A DNA stretch of 64,000 bases from Neoechinorhynchus agilis (Eukaryota; Acanthocephala): NCBI GenBank assembly GCA_051530055.1, contig CM121342.1, forward strand, positions 10,726,001-10,790,000, read 5' to 3'. A model generated the notes under the pieces. It saw only the letters and a program-made list of their open reading frames with translations, was not told the origin of the DNA and ran no database searches. Made by a program: the position numbers and the translations under genes. Below, piece by piece: positions 11,317-23,804 of the stretch (position 1 is its first letter; each line of letters begins with the position of its first letter).

Positions 11317-12072
11317 TCACGGGATGGTTGCGGTTGCAACATTGAGCCTCTGTGTTAGTGCAGCGTGTCTTTTGGCGAGTATAAAGACGAGGAGACCGTG
11401 AAGAAAGAGAAATGATCCAAATCCAAATAAAAGTAGAAACAATCCTACTCTCATTGATTGATTATCGATCGGTCTTGATTGAATAACAAGAGCCCATTTA
11501 ACAATAAATAAGCCGAATCCACTGAAAGCTCCACAGCGGACAGCCAAAGTGGACGCTAGACAAAGTATAATAAGGAGTCCAAGACCGTTGAGGGCGAAAG
11601 CCACTGCAAAACCGAGGAGGAACATCCAAGCGGATCCGATATCGTCCTCTCGGCCACTGTACAGGTTTCTGTAGAAGTATTCACTGATATGGAACACTCT
11701 TAAAGGGAAAAAGGCTTGATCATTACGCCGGGAATTTGAGGGATTAGGTGGATGCTGCGTGGATCCGGTGGCGTCACCTCCAGCGGGCACTTCAGGGACG
11801 TGATTGGTATCATATTTGTAAGTAAATTGTGGATCATCTTCATTGGACTGCGCAGTTCGTTCCTCTTGTTGTTGTTGTTTGTTTACTACATCTTTATAGG
11901 TCGGCGGAGGGCTCGCTTCATTATCGATTGGACATTGAACGGGGTTTGGTGCTGCTGTTGATGCTGCTGCGGCGGCGGCACTCATACCGGATATCTCTAG
12001 AGTTGCTTTTATGATATAGTAGAAAACGTTAGCGGCATGCTGTAAATATCGACGAAAAAAGGAGAGGCTCAA
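11317..12072 (-). CDS. NDFIP: Ndfip-like NEDD4-family-interacting membrane protein
   Basis: Ndfip proteins are Golgi/endosomal three-pass membrane adaptors that recruit and activate NEDD4-family HECT E3 ligases through PPxY motifs. The single-exon 251-residue product has one PPxY (PPPTYKDVV) in the cytosolic N-terminal half, a Q-rich linker, then three hydrophobic segments: AWMFLLGFAVAFALNGLGLL, IKWALVIQ-containing GAFSGFGLFIVKWALVIQ, and GLFLLLFGFGSFLFLHGLLV. The GAFSGFGL..VKW signature in the second segment matches the family (GAISGFGLSLIKW in vertebrates). Vertebrate Ndfip1 has two or three PY motifs, here only one is seen. The first ATG (12072) gives an atypical N-terminus; the ATG at 11985, just before a polyalanine run, may be the real start. 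Confidence 0.85.
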   Translation of the reverse strand: MSLSFFRRYLQHAANVFYYIIKATLEISGMSAAAAAASTAAPNPVQCPIDNEASPPPTYKDVVNKQQQQEERTAQSNEDDPQFTYKYDTNHVPEVPAGGDATGSTQHPPNPSNSRRNDQAFFPLRVFHISEYFYRNLYSGREDDIGSAWMFLLGFAVAFALNGLGLLIILCLASTLAVRCGAFSGFGLFIVKWALVIQSRPIDNQSMRVGLFLLLFGFGSFLFLHGLLVFILAKRHAALTQRLNVATATIP

Positions 12073-13267
12073 GTAATGCTACTTTGGCGTTGTGCGCAAG
12101 TCGATAAAAAGGCGGCGACGATGTTTATATACGGGAAAATGGCAGAGAATTCAAAGACGTTTTGCTCTAATATCAAATTTTCGGCTGAGAAAATTAGACT
12201 GATGAGGAGAAATTAACTCGTGAAATGTTTCAAGCTCACACCAAAATTCTTACTTGATTATCCCGAACGATTTTCTTTGTAGAATGGAAGCAGAAAAAGT
12301 GAAGGAATTTATTGTACTCGGTGCAATCTTGGGTCTTTCATCCTAAAACATGAACAATTCAATCCAAAAAACCCACTTATTCGCGGCTCGTTATTTTCGA
12401 CAAGGACGTAGAAACAAACCGTGAAAATGTGTCATTATCGAGAGATATTTTTACACTTATTGAGTTTTTTCACAATGAAGGGCTTAAAAGTAATACGATT
12501 TGGAATTTTTTTAAAAACAAACAAAAATGATCGGCTCTAAATCTTAATTTTTTGTACGAAAAATACGTTTTTCTTTATTAAACCCGTTATTTCTGCAGCC
12601 GTAAACGAACGATACTTCAATCTCCCATGAAATAAGGTTACATGCTACCCTCCACAAAAACCAACTGAAAATACGTGAAGGCGTTACGAAATAAACGTAA
12701 AATGGAAGCAGAACAGCGCTTTTTCGTTTTCTTCCGGATACGGAATTCGCCTGTTTTTAGGATACGTCATAAACGCTCGAAAGCGATAAATTGGCAACGA
12801 AAAACATCGAGATTCGCACAAATTCTTTGGGAGAATTTTGCCTTATCACTCTCTAGAGCTTATTTCACGTATTCTCATCAAAATACAATTTCAGCATTCT
12901 TTAAACATTGTAAAGAAATTATCCATTATAGTTTCAGTTTCAATTAGCGATGTTTGATTCAGAAATTGATTTATCTTGAAAATTTTCGGCCTTTTCGTTG
13001 GTCTTCGAAGATTTTCAAGATAAATCTATTTCTGAATCAAACATCGCTAATTGAAACTGAATTCTTTAAACAATGTATTCCTTTTGTATAAACCATTTCT
13101 AAAGAAATTACTGCTTTCGTATTCTGATCTAACTTGAATCTATAAAATCGTAAAATCACTCCATTGAAACCCATCGCTTCCTTCTCGGCATTTTTAAATT
13201 GGGAAATTGGTTGTAGGCCAGGCAAACTATCGTAAAAGATTTTCAAAACCTGGCCTCCGGGATAGAA
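12073..13267. other. Intergenic
   Basis: No gene supported. Contains the near-perfect hairpin at 12935-13059. A 90-codon plus-strand frame at 12675-12947 has no recognisable similarity and runs into the hairpin. Confidence 0.5.
12935..13059. repeat. Hairpin element, about 125 bp
   Basis: The left arm begins cagtttcaattagcgatgtt and the right arm ends aacatcgctaattgaaactg, with almost continuous complementarity. The asymmetric centre reads cggccttttcgttggtcttc. The centre resembles that of the hairpin at 56043-56236 (ggccttcgtgtaggtcttct), suggesting one family. Confidence 0.75.
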
Positions 13268-14450
13268 TTGATCATTCTAGACCTGTTGAGTCTTCTGGGC
13301 TGTTGTATTTTTGGTTCTAATGTTGAAGCAGGGAGTGCCAATTTTCAACCTCAACTTTCGGTGCTGTGCGAACGAGTTGATGAATTATCTTCACACGAGG
13401 CTCGTTTTCTGATCAAGAACACCATCTTTATTCCCTGCGCACAGCACCTTTTTTTAGACATAGGAAGAAGCTGGCAAAAGTGGACGAGACGGTGAAAGCT
13501 TCTCTTGAGAAAATTTTAAATACTCAGTTGTCGGACGAGGCTTGGCGACAAACTTCGTTGCCTGTGTTGTCCAGCGGTTTGGTATCTGAATAACAGACGA
13601 TATTTCTCTGCCAGCTTATTTGGGATCGCATGAAGTAAGCCGCAAAATAGTTCCATCCGTTTTTGGCGAGAATTACACTTTGGATGAAGATTTCGTGGAG
13701 GCTCTTAATCTTTGGTGTGGAGATTCAGGCAGTGAGCAGGTCCCCGTCAATGGTTGCAAACAATCAGCTTGGGACTCACCCTTGGTAGCGAGAATTCAAT
13801 ACTCTTTAATTTCCGATTCTCGTGACCTGGTGAATCGAACTCGATTGGCGGCAGTCTCTACAAGAGAATTGGGTGCTTGGCTCAACGCTATCTCAATCGC
13901 TTCTGTGGGTTCCCTTCTCTCCGACGAGACAGTAAGGATTGTAGTGTCCCTGAGATTTGGGGTACCGATGTGCACATCCCATCGCTGCCGTTGAGGAGCG
14001 ACCGTGGAACCATCGGGGCGCCATGATCTCGTCTGTCGGCAATCAGGCGGACAGTACTCACGACACGCCGAAGTGAACGCAATTCTTAGTCGTGCCCTAA
14101 ATACTGTGAATGATCAAAACATCCTAGAGCCGAGCAATCTCTGCCAATTCGATGGCCGCCGTAGACCGGACGGTATCACTGTAATCCCGTGGCGAGAAGG
14201 AAAATGCCTTCTCTAGGACGCCATTCGCAGCCAGCAACATAAAGTTCGCCACCATTAAACCAGGGGGAGCAGCAACCATCGCTGAGGAACGCAAAAGGAC
14301 CAAATACTTTGACCTGAATCGAAATCATTGCCCAGGACCTGGTCAATCAATTGTCTAAGAGATTGAGACGAATCACTGGCGATCAGAGATGGCTGTGCAA
14401 CGGGACGGAACGCTGCATCCCTCCTTTGAACCATTACACCAGGACGGCAG
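13268..14450 (+). mobile_element. Decayed non-LTR retroelement ORF, C-terminal half
   Basis: Read across frames, the translation follows the C-terminal part of a reverse-transcriptase polyprotein. It starts with a post-palm segment (SHEARFLIKNTIFIPCAQHL), then WDSPLVARIQ and RELGAWLNAISIASVGSLLS. A Cys/His cluster follows (CTSHRC ... RHDLVCRQSGGQYSRHAEVN), then GRRRPDGITVIPWREGK followed by LLWDA. A CCHC-like cluster followed by RPD...D resembles the restriction-like endonuclease end of R2/NeSL-type LINEs; that assignment is inference. Stops and frame changes (for example at 13494, 13994) show it is dead. Related fragments occur at 24976, 31501, 43160, 45205 and 57890-58560. Confidence 0.75.
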
Positions 14451-15051
14451 CTGAGTGATCCAGATCGTTGTAAAGAAGTTGTTTTCGTGGATATATTTTG
14501 CATGGTGATAAAAAGTGTCAAAAAATTGGCTGCTAGTTGGTTGTTTCGTGTTTTTGATTTGCCAAATAAGTGGAAATAACCATTCTTAAGTTTATACGCT
14601 ATCGATTTAGTCGGTTTCCAACAAAGGCTGACAAAAGATTTCCAATTATTGAGACTTTAAACATATTTCGGATATTGGGTAAGTGGAACACACATTTTTG
14701 AAGATTTTCAATGCTCCACAATAAAATGGAAGAGGCACATTTATGTAGAAATCAATTATGTGATTGCGATTTGGTGAAAGACAGCAATTATTTAAAATAT
14801 TTAACAATGGAAAAACGAATAAATTGGGCATTTGCGAAAAAAAATTTATGCATGAAAGATTTTGTTATGGATATTTTTGTGAACAATTTTCCCATTCCTA
14901 CTGACTTAAAAAAAGGCGAAAGAAATACGTGAATTTCTCTCATTGAAGAGAACTTTGATTTCACGCGGATTGCATTGATTCTGTGATTGACTCATTTAGA
15001 ACTGTGAGTGAAAATAGAAGGTTCGTCGATGGTAACTGTGTTCAATTGCAG
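14451..15051. other. Region upstream of the Atg4 gene
   Basis: A 73-codon frame at 14711-14932 (+) is unassigned. A good intron-like stretch, 15004-15051 (gtgagt ... ttgcag, 48 nt), ends seven bases before the proposed Atg4 ATG. The exon before it (ending 15003) is open but lacks an ATG in the compatible frame. Confidence 0.45.
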
Positions 15052-15057
15052 ATTTCG

Positions 15058-16163
15058 ATGTTCAATTCAAATACGATTGTTCATGGCATGTACGCCACAT
15101 TTCGACAGTTCCTGAACTACATTTCGAATATTAGAGGCCACGAAGATCGTGAGGTCGAAGTGTGGTTATGCGGGGAGAAGGAGTCTTTGAACTGTTCAAA
15201 AGCTGAGGAAATATTTGAGAAGGAAATATTAAAGAGGTATTGGTTTACGTATAGAAGAGGATTTTCGTTTCGATGTAAAAATGGAAAGGAGATTTCGACT
15301 GATGCAGGTTGGGGATGTATGTTGCGTTGTGGTCAAATGATCTTAGCGGAAGCGATTCGAAGAATGGGATTGATCAGTGACGACACGAAAATGATCGCTC
15401 TTTTCGATGATTGTGAAGCTTGTAGATTTTCGATTAACAATATCCTTCAAGAACGCGAAATGGATTTGAGCGTCGAGAGTAGAGTAGACGAGTGGTTCGG
15501 TCCGAATATGATCTCTCAAATACTCAAAAGACTATGCAGTGATGGCGCATTTTTATACGTTCATGTAGCAATGGATAATACCATCGTTCTTGACAAAGTC
15601 TACACTGATTGGATCAATAAATCAATACATGCTCGTTTGTACAGTTTGTGAATCTACAACGAAAACAAACAAGTTTGTCTAAACCTCTTTTGTTACTGAT
15701 TCCTTTGATGGTGGGCATCAGCGAATTCGATAAACGACGGTCCGCAACACTAAAGCGATTGTTAAGAAACGATTGCTCAGTTGGATTCATCGGTGGACGG
15801 CCGAAACATGCTTTATTCTTTTTTGGTTTATGGGGAACGGATAATCTCCTTTATTTAGATCCTCACACCCTTCAACAATGCACATTCGGAAATGGAGAAA
15901 AAAGGAATGAAACTTTTCATTGTAGAGATTGCAGTTACATTTCGTTTGAGAAACTCGATCCCAGTTTAGCGCTAGGATTTGTTTGTGATAACGTTCAATC
16001 GTTCAACCAATTGATTCGTGAATTAAGTACAATCATACAGGAGGACGCACTCCACAAAGAGATCGGTGAACCGACTAGTATTTATCCACTTTTTGAAATC
16101 GTTCAAAGACAGCAGGAATTCGATGGATCCGTTGATTGTGACGATATTCTTATGACATTTTGA
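15058..16163 (+). CDS. ATG4: Autophagy cysteine protease Atg4
   Basis: Atg4 (peptidase family C54) trims Atg8/LC3 precursors and removes the lipid from Atg8-PE. Two exons, 15058-15597 and 15645-16163, are joined by a 47-nt phase-0 intron (gtctac ... tgtacag), giving 352 residues. The nucleophile motif GWGCMLRCGQM (Cys about residue 87) follows YWFTYRRGF. FGPNMISQIL and HVAMDNTIVLDK precede the intron; PLLLLIPLMVG, SVGFIGGRPKHALFFFG and the Asp/His pair in YLDPHTLQ follow it. The catalytic Cys, Asp and His are all present, so it looks functional. The N-terminus is uncertain: an upstream intron (15004-15051) may join a further exon, or the message may be trans-spliced there. The intron donor GTCTAC is weak but is the only one that restores frame. 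Confidence 0.9.
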
Positions 16164-16799
16164 TCAACGTTGAACACTGTACAAGTATATTTGTATTATT
16201 CTAGTTGTTATAAATTATCTAATAATTAAATTTCTCAAAGCAGCTAAAGTTTTATAGCATCCGTATTTGCACAAAATAACATTTTGTTTGCTTTGTACAA
16301 TCACAGAGTCTGCGTTTACCTCAATCCGGGAAGTAATGAATGTTTAAAGATTCTTGAAACTGAATAAACGCTGATCAATAATCGATTTTTTTGTATTTAT
16401 TTCACGAAACATATTGTCGAACTTGATGTCCTTTAGTCTGCGGTCGTCAAGAGAATTGTAAAGAGGCTATCAATAGATCGTTGCAAAGAATTTTTTTCGT
16501 GAGATTAATTTATTAAAATATTTCGTTTGTCACCTCGAGATAGACGGGCGAAATTTTGTGAAAAGAGAACTAATAAATCAATCTCCCTCCTTTCTCAATC
16601 GCCAATATTGTTTTTGATGAGGATGAAATAAAGAAAAATTATTTAATACTTTTGGTTCTCTACGCGTGGGACTTCTTCAGAATTTTTAGTTATAAAAAGA
16701 CGATTACGTTCCACTCGTTGATGACCAAAAATATTAATAACTTTCAGAATATTTTTATTTGAAATTAAGTCACACGACCTTTACAGGTATTTACGAATA

Positions 16800-16925
16800 T
16801 TCACGCCACCATTCTCTGGTCGAAAGGACGGATCCAGCGCTCCTTTCCATTGCAGAGTCAGTCTTATGTTTTGCAGGAGGAATGCTCCAGCTATTGGATC
16901 GGGGTCCTACGCCGTGGAAAATCAT
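16800..16925 (-). repeat. Dispersed fragment shared with 48170-48262
   Basis: On the minus strand this contains cgctggatccgtcctttcga, which is found again on the plus strand at about 48236-48256. The flanking similarity is weaker (gatcc near the left end, ctgcaaaaca in the middle). Origin unknown. Confidence 0.5.
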
Positions 16926-17690
16926 TTTCCTTATTTTGCATTCAAACAAAAATTAAGAGAATTCGGTCGTGGATTTTCAATGGTTTCTAAGAATCATTTG
17001 AATATACGGATGTCTTAAATAGAATATAAACTTAATCGCATGTTCAAGTGATTTTATTTAAATAAGGATAACCCGCTACCTCCAACAATGATTTTAAGGA
17101 GAACGATTTAAGAAACGACAACTGATTCGCGTTAGCTACAAAGGTCAAAGTTCATACAATCTTAAGTTAACCTAAAAAGTCTAAGCCGCATTAAGTAAGG
17201 AAAAGTGATGAACACAGAACGCTCTTTTAAAATGATAAACTGGATCGATTATATTTTTTAAACTTAAGAATCTAATAAATGAGCTATTTAAGAAAAGGGT
17301 TGAGGGAGCCATAAATTCGGTAGCGTTCACTTATTCGCCTTTAAAAACAATTTTACTGGAATTGATTGGAAGCGGTGTTGTTGCGAAAGAAGTAATTGAT
17401 GGATTCTGTGGTTTTCGGCACTTTTACCATTAATATAGATTTTATTTCTGGATTTAATCAGCTTCTACTTATTAGCCAATTGGTATGTGGACGTATGAAA
17501 CCTTCATTTTAGCAAAATTGAAGTAAGATAAACCTGTAAAGTTTGGGACTTCAATCTTTCAATAAAATTTCAATAGACTTTATCTTTGAAAGATTCAAGT
17601 TCTTAAATTTCTTAAAAGGAAAAATTGTCCCGACCTTCGTATCAAATAAAACCAATTTAAATAAATAATTGCGAAATAGAATCTTTCATT

Positions 17691-18020
17691 CAAAATCTAC
17701 TCGGAATTTCTTGTACGTTGGTTAAAAATTATTTGCTTTTCCTTGCACTTAAATCTCGTTATTAATAAAATTCTGTGGTCGATGTTTATTTTGACTGCAG
17801 TTCATTTTTTGTCCGTTGAACATTTTGCATTTTTCTTTGATTTCTGTTGAACGTTTAAACTCTCTTAATAAATTTTCATTGAAAATCTACTCGGAATTTC
17901 TTGTACGTTCGTTAAAAATTATTTGCTTTTCCTTGCACACAAATTTCATTATAAATAAAATTCTGTGGTCCATGTTTTTTCGACTGCAATTCATTTTTTG
18001 TCTCTTGAACATTTAACATT
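17691..18020. repeat. Direct tandem repeat, period about 190 bp
   Basis: Units starting at 17692 and 17882 share actcggaatttcttgtacgt, attatttgcttttccttgca and aataaaattctgtggtc, with about 85-90 percent identity by eye. A more degenerate third unit appears to start near 18050. Non-coding. Confidence 0.75.
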
Positions 18021-18978
18021 TCTCTTTAAAAAATAAAGGAAACTTTCGTTGAAAATCATCTTATGATTTCTAGTACTTACGAAAATATCCGAATTAAGAA
18101 ATTACATTTGTTGATTAGTGTGTAACTTTTGAATTCCGTGATATTCAAACCATCTCGCGTCATGAATCTACTCGCGCTATTCAAATTTGCCTTCACCTTT
18201 CGTCGAGTCATGTATACCATCTTTCCAAGGTGTATAACTTTGCCCTTGGAACATAACTTTCACACAAGGTCTCGTTCATTTTGAGGTTAAAATGAAGAAT
18301 GAAATTTTTCTCTAACAGTTTCTACGGTTACGTCGTTTTTAAGATAAAGTGTACAATTAATTTGACTATGCGAATTAAAGTGATGGTTAATTTTATGTTA
18401 AAAACGGTCTTGCTTGTAAGTGTTTAACTCAACGGATATTTAGCTCTTTTTATGCTTTAAGAAAAAGCAAGCAAAATGCCGAAAATAACTCACGAAGTGT
18501 TTAGATAACGATTTGGAGTTCGTTTTTACTGTGGAGAGCAACATTCTTTTATTCTAGTCCAAAGGTACATTTTTTGGGACGAGTTTACGCATTTTGTACT
18601 TTACCACAATTGAATGTAAATGATATGTTCGATAAATTGTCTTTTATTTACAAAAAAGAATAAGGTGTTTTTCTCTGCTTAAGTCAAATGTGTTGAAACG
18701 TGACTCTGCAGGAGCCGAACTTTATCTTGTCAACCAAAATCACTGCAGACGTGCTATGTTTGTAACTGAATTTTGACATAAAACCTATTTTAGGTATCTC
18801 GTTTAAATTCTTGACATGTTTCTTAACCGCCATGCCGATTTTGTTCTTGTTCTAAAGAACTCACGTGCTGTTTCCTCAGCTTTCCATTCCGCGTCTATGT
18901 TCTATGCACACTTTTCTATTTTTGACTTCTCGTTTTTAAGTTAGTCCCGATTCTTAATACAGACAAACTTGCTTCAAA

Positions 18979-20926
18979 ATGCAATTAACGTCAACTTTGA
19001 TTGCAATCACCTATCTCTTCCTTCAGCAAGTTATGTTAAAAACTCACTGTGAATTCGTACGAACTTCAATATGGCCTCAGCCACTCAAAATAACTGTCAA
19101 CGGTTCCAAATGGCATATATTTCCCTCAGAACCGAACCTCGTATCGTTCACTCCAAAGGCAATCGATGCATACAAAGCTCACATGAACGAACTTTGGTCG
19201 ATATATTCGAAAATCATTTATGAAACTACTCCTGATTGGCTTAATGATTCATACACCGACTTTAAGGAATCTTCTCAGGTATGAAAGCATGGATGTTCCT
19301 TAAAACCATAAATATGCCGCCTAGGTCCCATTGGCATCCGTTGAAGTTTTAATCAAACAACAAGGGATATCAAAGTATCCATCTCAAGATTCAGACGAGT
19401 CGTACACACTCGTAGTCAGTTCGTCTTTAATTAAAATCGAATCTAATGAAATATGGGGTGCCGTGAGAGCATTGGAAACTTTAAGTCAACTCATTAAGCG
19501 ATCCGAAGGACAATTGTATGTGCCCGAATGCCGAATCGAGGATTCTCCAAGATTTTGTCATCGTGGACTATTGGTAGATACAGCAAGACATTTTTTGTCA
19601 GTGAAGACTATAAAAAAGCATTTGGTAACTTTTACTTTTTCTCTCATGACTTCAAAATGTTTAAAAAGGACGCTATGATGCACTGTAAAATGAATGTGTT
19701 TCATTGGCATATTGTGGACGACGAATCCTTTCCGTTTGTCAGTGAAAAATATCCAGAACTTTCTGATAACGTTTGTTTCTGGCGAAATATTACTTTTAAA
19801 AAACTAAATTTCATACAGGGAGCGTTCTATAAAAATTTATCCGTGTACCATAAACAAGACGTCGAGGAAATCGTTGAGTACGCGAGACTCAGGGGAATTA
19901 GAGTTATCCCGGAACTCGACAGCCCCGGTAAGTTCAGCGTTTTCCGATTTATTTCTAAAACCAATCCAATCGCGAAGATCATACAAAATCCTGGGGATTT
20001 GGTCGACCGGATCTTCTTACTCAATGTTCGCCGGACGATAAGGACGACAGGCAGTTAGTGGATGTGGGCAATCCGCAAATATGGAACTTCTTAGAAGATA
20101 TTCTCCGAGACTTCGCTTCGAAATTTCCTGACAAATACATTCATTTGGGTGGAGATGAAGTCCGAATTCGTTGTTGGTGAGATATTGCTTTTTCCAAAAC
20201 GCTCAAGTCGCATTGTGCGTGCCGAAATAGGATGAGCAATGATCGAATTAAGAAATTAATGCTGGATCTGGGATATGGTCAATCTTTTAAGAAGCTTCTA
20301 CTGTATTATTTTGACCGCTTGCTTTCAATTGCCACTAAGAGTGGCAAAGATGTTGTCTTTTGGGACGAAGTAGCCGAGCTAATGCGTCAATTGGACACTG
20401 GGCGACATTTGCCAGTCAACAGTACCGTTTTCCAAATTTGGCGATCCTCGATCAATTACAAACAACTTCTTTCATCTGGATATCGAATTATAATCTCATT
20501 TCCGTGGTACTTGGATCTTATATCTTACGGTGAAGACTGGATAAAATACTATCAATTTGAGCCACTTGATTTTGATGGAAGCGCTGAAGACAAGTCTCGA
20601 GTTTTGGGTGGAGAATCCTGCATTTGGGCCGAATATGTGGACGACACAAACGCAATCAGCAGAACTTGGTTTGTTTGTCCCGAATTTTTTCAACGAAATT
20701 TTTTTTATTAGGCCACGTGCTGCTGCAATGGCTGAACGGCTATGGAGTCATAAATTCGATGATAATCAACCTCGTGATCGTATCGATAGATTTAGATGTC
20801 TTTTGGTTAGGTTGGTTTACGCTTTGCGTCCATGCCTTGGTCCTAAAAGACGGTCGATTTAGTCGCAACATCCAAGCGCAACCGATTAACCGTTCGGGTC
20901 GACAGTGTCCACCTATCAACATTTAA
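18979..20926 (+). CDS. HEX: Beta-hexosaminidase (GH20), eight exons
   Basis: Removes terminal beta-linked N-acetylhexosamine in lysosomes or as a secreted enzyme. Exons: 18979-19278, 19325-19624, 19669-19770, 19819-19927, 19978-20176, 20231-20668, 20712-20810, 20863-20926, totalling 1611 bases and 536 residues, the usual size. Introns are 43-54 nt. A hydrophobic N-terminus ([18 protein letters not shown]) looks like a signal peptide. GH20 landmarks: [46 protein letters not shown], the catalytic Asp-Glu in YIHLGGDEV (about residue 330), [24 protein letters not shown] and [15 protein letters not shown]. An Asp replaces the usual Gly of the PG-H pair at the exon 4/5 junction (a consequence of the chosen splice). 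All core residues are present; likely functional. Confidence 0.95.
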
Positions 20927-22084
20927 ACATCTTTGTAGTTTCTGCAAATAAAAGATCAGTTGCATCGAAGTATTTTTCTCTTGAAGTTAGGAATTGCTGC
21001 TCCCGTGCAGTCGTCGAATGAGTTCAGTCTTAAAAGATGGACGAAGCTTTGTCTAAGATTTGTACTTGTTCGTTTTTAGCTTTAAATTCAGTACGAGTAA
21101 CTATGCTATTAAGGACCGAGGCTTGTGCGTTTACAGTCGTTTTGTCTTTATCTTCGAATTTAAAAGTTAATTTCATTTAAAAACAACAAATTCTTCATAG
21201 GTTGGGAATCCTAAGATAGAAATATTTTTTAAAGTTTGCACGTTTATCGCAGACGCTATAAAAACCATAATGGTATCGACTTTATAAAGTATATAGGATT
21301 CTAACTATACGTTTTGGCAATGAAACCTTAAGAAACTTTCACTGCATTTCTTCGTCTCAGAATAGCAGCTGCCAATACAGGCACCGCGAGCTTACTCCGC
21401 CTTTATCAGAAATGAAACGACTTACGGAACTTTCTGCCAAAGGAAATCACCAAAAGAAACGAGTTGAGACCTCGGGACCTGCATTTCGGTCTGATAGTGT
21501 AGTTCCTAACCACCTGAAAAAACTGAAGGTCTGATCGAAGGGACTTCTCAGGAGTTATATGATGCTATTTAAAGGGCTGCCGAGAATGTGGGCGCCGTTT
21601 GCTTTCACAACTGTTTGAGTGCCCAAGGGTGATAGAGTCAATGTGTGTGTGATAGTGATTCCGCTCCTCTGGCGCCGAGTCAATTGTGAATGTGCCATTG
21701 TATCTAAAACTCCCGGACTAGAAGAGATCCAAGAGATTGGTTCTGTGGCTACCGATCTACTTGCCCTTGTAGCTGGTGATAGCCAGAGTTTAGGGTTTTC
21801 TATCATTAATAATAACACGTTTTATTTTGGGGGAAAATACAAGCCACTGAACCATGCACCCAAACTATCTAATGAAACTTTTAGGTTTTGGACGGGTTTT
21901 TATTGTCCCATCTTTGCCACTCCTAACGTTAGTTGTTAGTTGATTTTGTTTTCCGTTATCTCATCCAAATCGATTGGCATTTGGAGGGTCTAGCCCTGGG
22001 GAAGAGATTGGAGATAGAGGAGAATGAAGGCGCTCGGAGTACCGTTGAAATATTAGAACGAAGTGTTTTTCTAAAGGCATGAGA
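20927..22084. other. Intergenic with an unassigned ORF
   Basis: A plus-strand frame at 21619-21939 encodes about 106 residues (IGSVATDLLALVAGDSQSLG in its middle) with no recognised family. Its motif aataataacacgtttt recurs near 24650, so it may belong to the mobile mosaic to the right. Nothing else is supported. Confidence 0.4.
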
Positions 22085-22450
22085 TTAGAACGCACCTCTT
22101 GTGAATGGTGTTATTTTTTGAATAGAAGAAAAATTACAAAAGTTTGGGTATGCATGGGTGAGCGTTGGTAGGATGGCGGACATATAAAAGTATTTAAGAT
22201 ATTTGTACGGCATTCCAACTAATCGTAGGCGTTTAATAAGATAGAGCTTGATGGATCCTTTGTGCAACGAAATTGATATGTGATTGTCCCACTTTAGATT
22301 TTTCTGAAAATGGATACCAATGATACGAACAGAGGAGACACGATTGATAGGAAAAGGAAGAAGCGGCTGAACGGAAGGGCTATTTGAGATTGAGGGGACG
22401 ATTTCGAAGCACCTGGTTAAGGTTAGACATTTAGAGGAGCCAAACGCTTG
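22085..22450 (-). mobile_element. CR1-like LINE reverse transcriptase, C-terminal fragment
   Basis: On the minus strand the translation VSSVRIIGIHFQKNLKWDNH, then SIKLYLIKRLRLVGMPYKYL and YMSAILPTLTHAYPNF matches the thumb/connection region of CR1/Jockey-type reverse transcriptases (the K-I-L-G-I..d..LkW..Hi signature and the PvLeYa motif). It is truncated on both sides and is related to the plus-strand copy at 52878-53400. Confidence 0.8.
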
Positions 22451-22482
22451 AATGTGTGAAACTTCGATGAAACCTACTTCCT

Positions 22483-22872
22483 CTACAAAATCGGTAATTT
22501 TCCGTAGTCTATTGGATCTCGGTTATTCTCATAGGGCAATCCTCCCATGCTGAGAGATCTGAGCCTTACATTTACAAAAGCAATGGAGAATCTCTCAGAT
22601 CTAGTTGAGGAGGCCAACTGGCGTGCTGCGCGCTGAACACCCATGATCAATTCCTGATCACTGTGACGGTTCAGCATGCTTCCTGTGTACAATTTCCTTG
22701 GTTCGAGGTTGAATCGTTGATACGGCACAGCGAAGATTTGACCAACGCAAAGATATTTTCGCCTTCGGATATCGTCTCCAAATGACGGCAAAAGAGAAGA
22801 GGATGGAGGCGGCCATGGCATGTTTTCCTCTAAACCGACCGATTCGGCTTCGAACGGTGCCATATACGACAA
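22483..22872 (-). other. Unassigned 129-codon ORF inside the transposon mosaic
   Basis: Composition is protein-like, with a proline-rich stretch (MPWPPPSSSLLPSF) and an Arg-rich second half (GVQRAARQLASSTRSERFS). It is GC-richer than its surroundings. No domain is recognised. It lies directly upstream of the LINE fragment on the same strand but does not resemble reverse transcriptase. It could be part of a retroelement ORF1 or a captured exon. Confidence 0.35.
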
Positions 22873-22951
22873 AAATGTAGACGGGTAGTGCTTGTTATGG
22901 CAATATTGTGATGTTTTATAATGCTTGTAATAGTGTATTGGAATTTTCGGT

Positions 22952-23359
22952 GTGCAGAAAAATGCTGTAAAAAGCTGCTATTCACCATTGTTAATGAATA
23001 AATTAACATTGCGGACGACCCCAACGGAAAAGCCAAACGATCCCAAGGTTGAAATCACTGACCTGGAGGCTATAAAAGCTGAAGCGCCTTATGTTGCCTC
23101 CATTTTGTCTAGGGTGTGTGAAAGTGGCAAGAAAGATCTTGACACTTGGACATCAGGTGTATCGGATCGATATCCGTGCACTAGGAAATATGACTGCTTT
23201 GAAACTAGGTTTCCGAAGCTTAACAACTCCTTTGCGTTGTGGGCCAGCAATCTGGATATTAATAATAACAAATTGTATAGTTCAAAGTGGAGGAACCATG
23301 TACCTCTGGGTTATCGTAAGCACTGGAGTTCTGATTTGTTAAATGAATGCGGTTGTTGA
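22952..23359 (+). other. Unassigned 135-codon ORF inside the transposon mosaic
   Basis: The reading frame includes DPKVEITDLEAIKAEAPYVA and KYDCFETRFPKLNNSFALW. No family is recognised and no start or splice context is convincing. Its 3' part contains the 55-bp segment that is copied in inverted orientation at 24793-24847. Confidence 0.35.
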
Positions 23360-23367
23360 TTTTGGAA
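23313..23367. repeat. 55-bp segment copied exactly, inverted, at 24793-24847
   Basis: The sequence from atcgtaagcactggagttct to tgttgattttggaa is the exact reverse complement of the spacer between the two 100-bp duplicates further right. No mismatch was seen over 55 bases. Confidence 0.85.
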
Positions 23368-23804
23368 TGGATGACGGGTCCGATGTCGCATGGGAATGTC
23401 TGGTCGAGTGAGAAAGTTGGCGGTTATTGCTTGCTGGAGCGCTTGTGAGGTTGGGTCTTTCCTCAGGTTCATTTCAGGTCATTGCACCAGAGAAGATTGG
23501 ACAGCTTTGAGAAAGGAGCGGCGGTAGAGGAAGGATGAAACGAATTGGGATTACGAGCAATAAAATGTGTTAAAATATGCGGTGGTAGGGGTGCGGCGTT
23601 TTGATTGTTTTATGAAAATCTTATAAAGGCATTCGAATGCATATTGAACGAAATGATTCGGTGGAAATCGGATGTAAATTTTTTGGAAGAAGGATAACTA
23701 TAACACTTTTCAGGCATGAGGGGTAGATACCATATAAAAAGCTGTGATTTATAATGAGGGTAAAAAAGTCTATAAGTTAAGGGAGCCCAGTTTGGGATTT
23801 CGGA

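Larger units (their letters stand above)
16164..18978. other. Intergenic, repeats only
   Basis: No gene supported in 2.8 kb. Holds a dispersed fragment at about 16800-16925 and the tandem duplication at 17691-18020. Confidence 0.55.

Noticed and set aside
12190-12225. Possible hammerhead ribozyme (ctgatgagg ... ctcgtgaaat)
   Set aside because: The CUGAUGA box is exact but the GAAA box is preceded by extra bases and flanking stems I and III do not pair.
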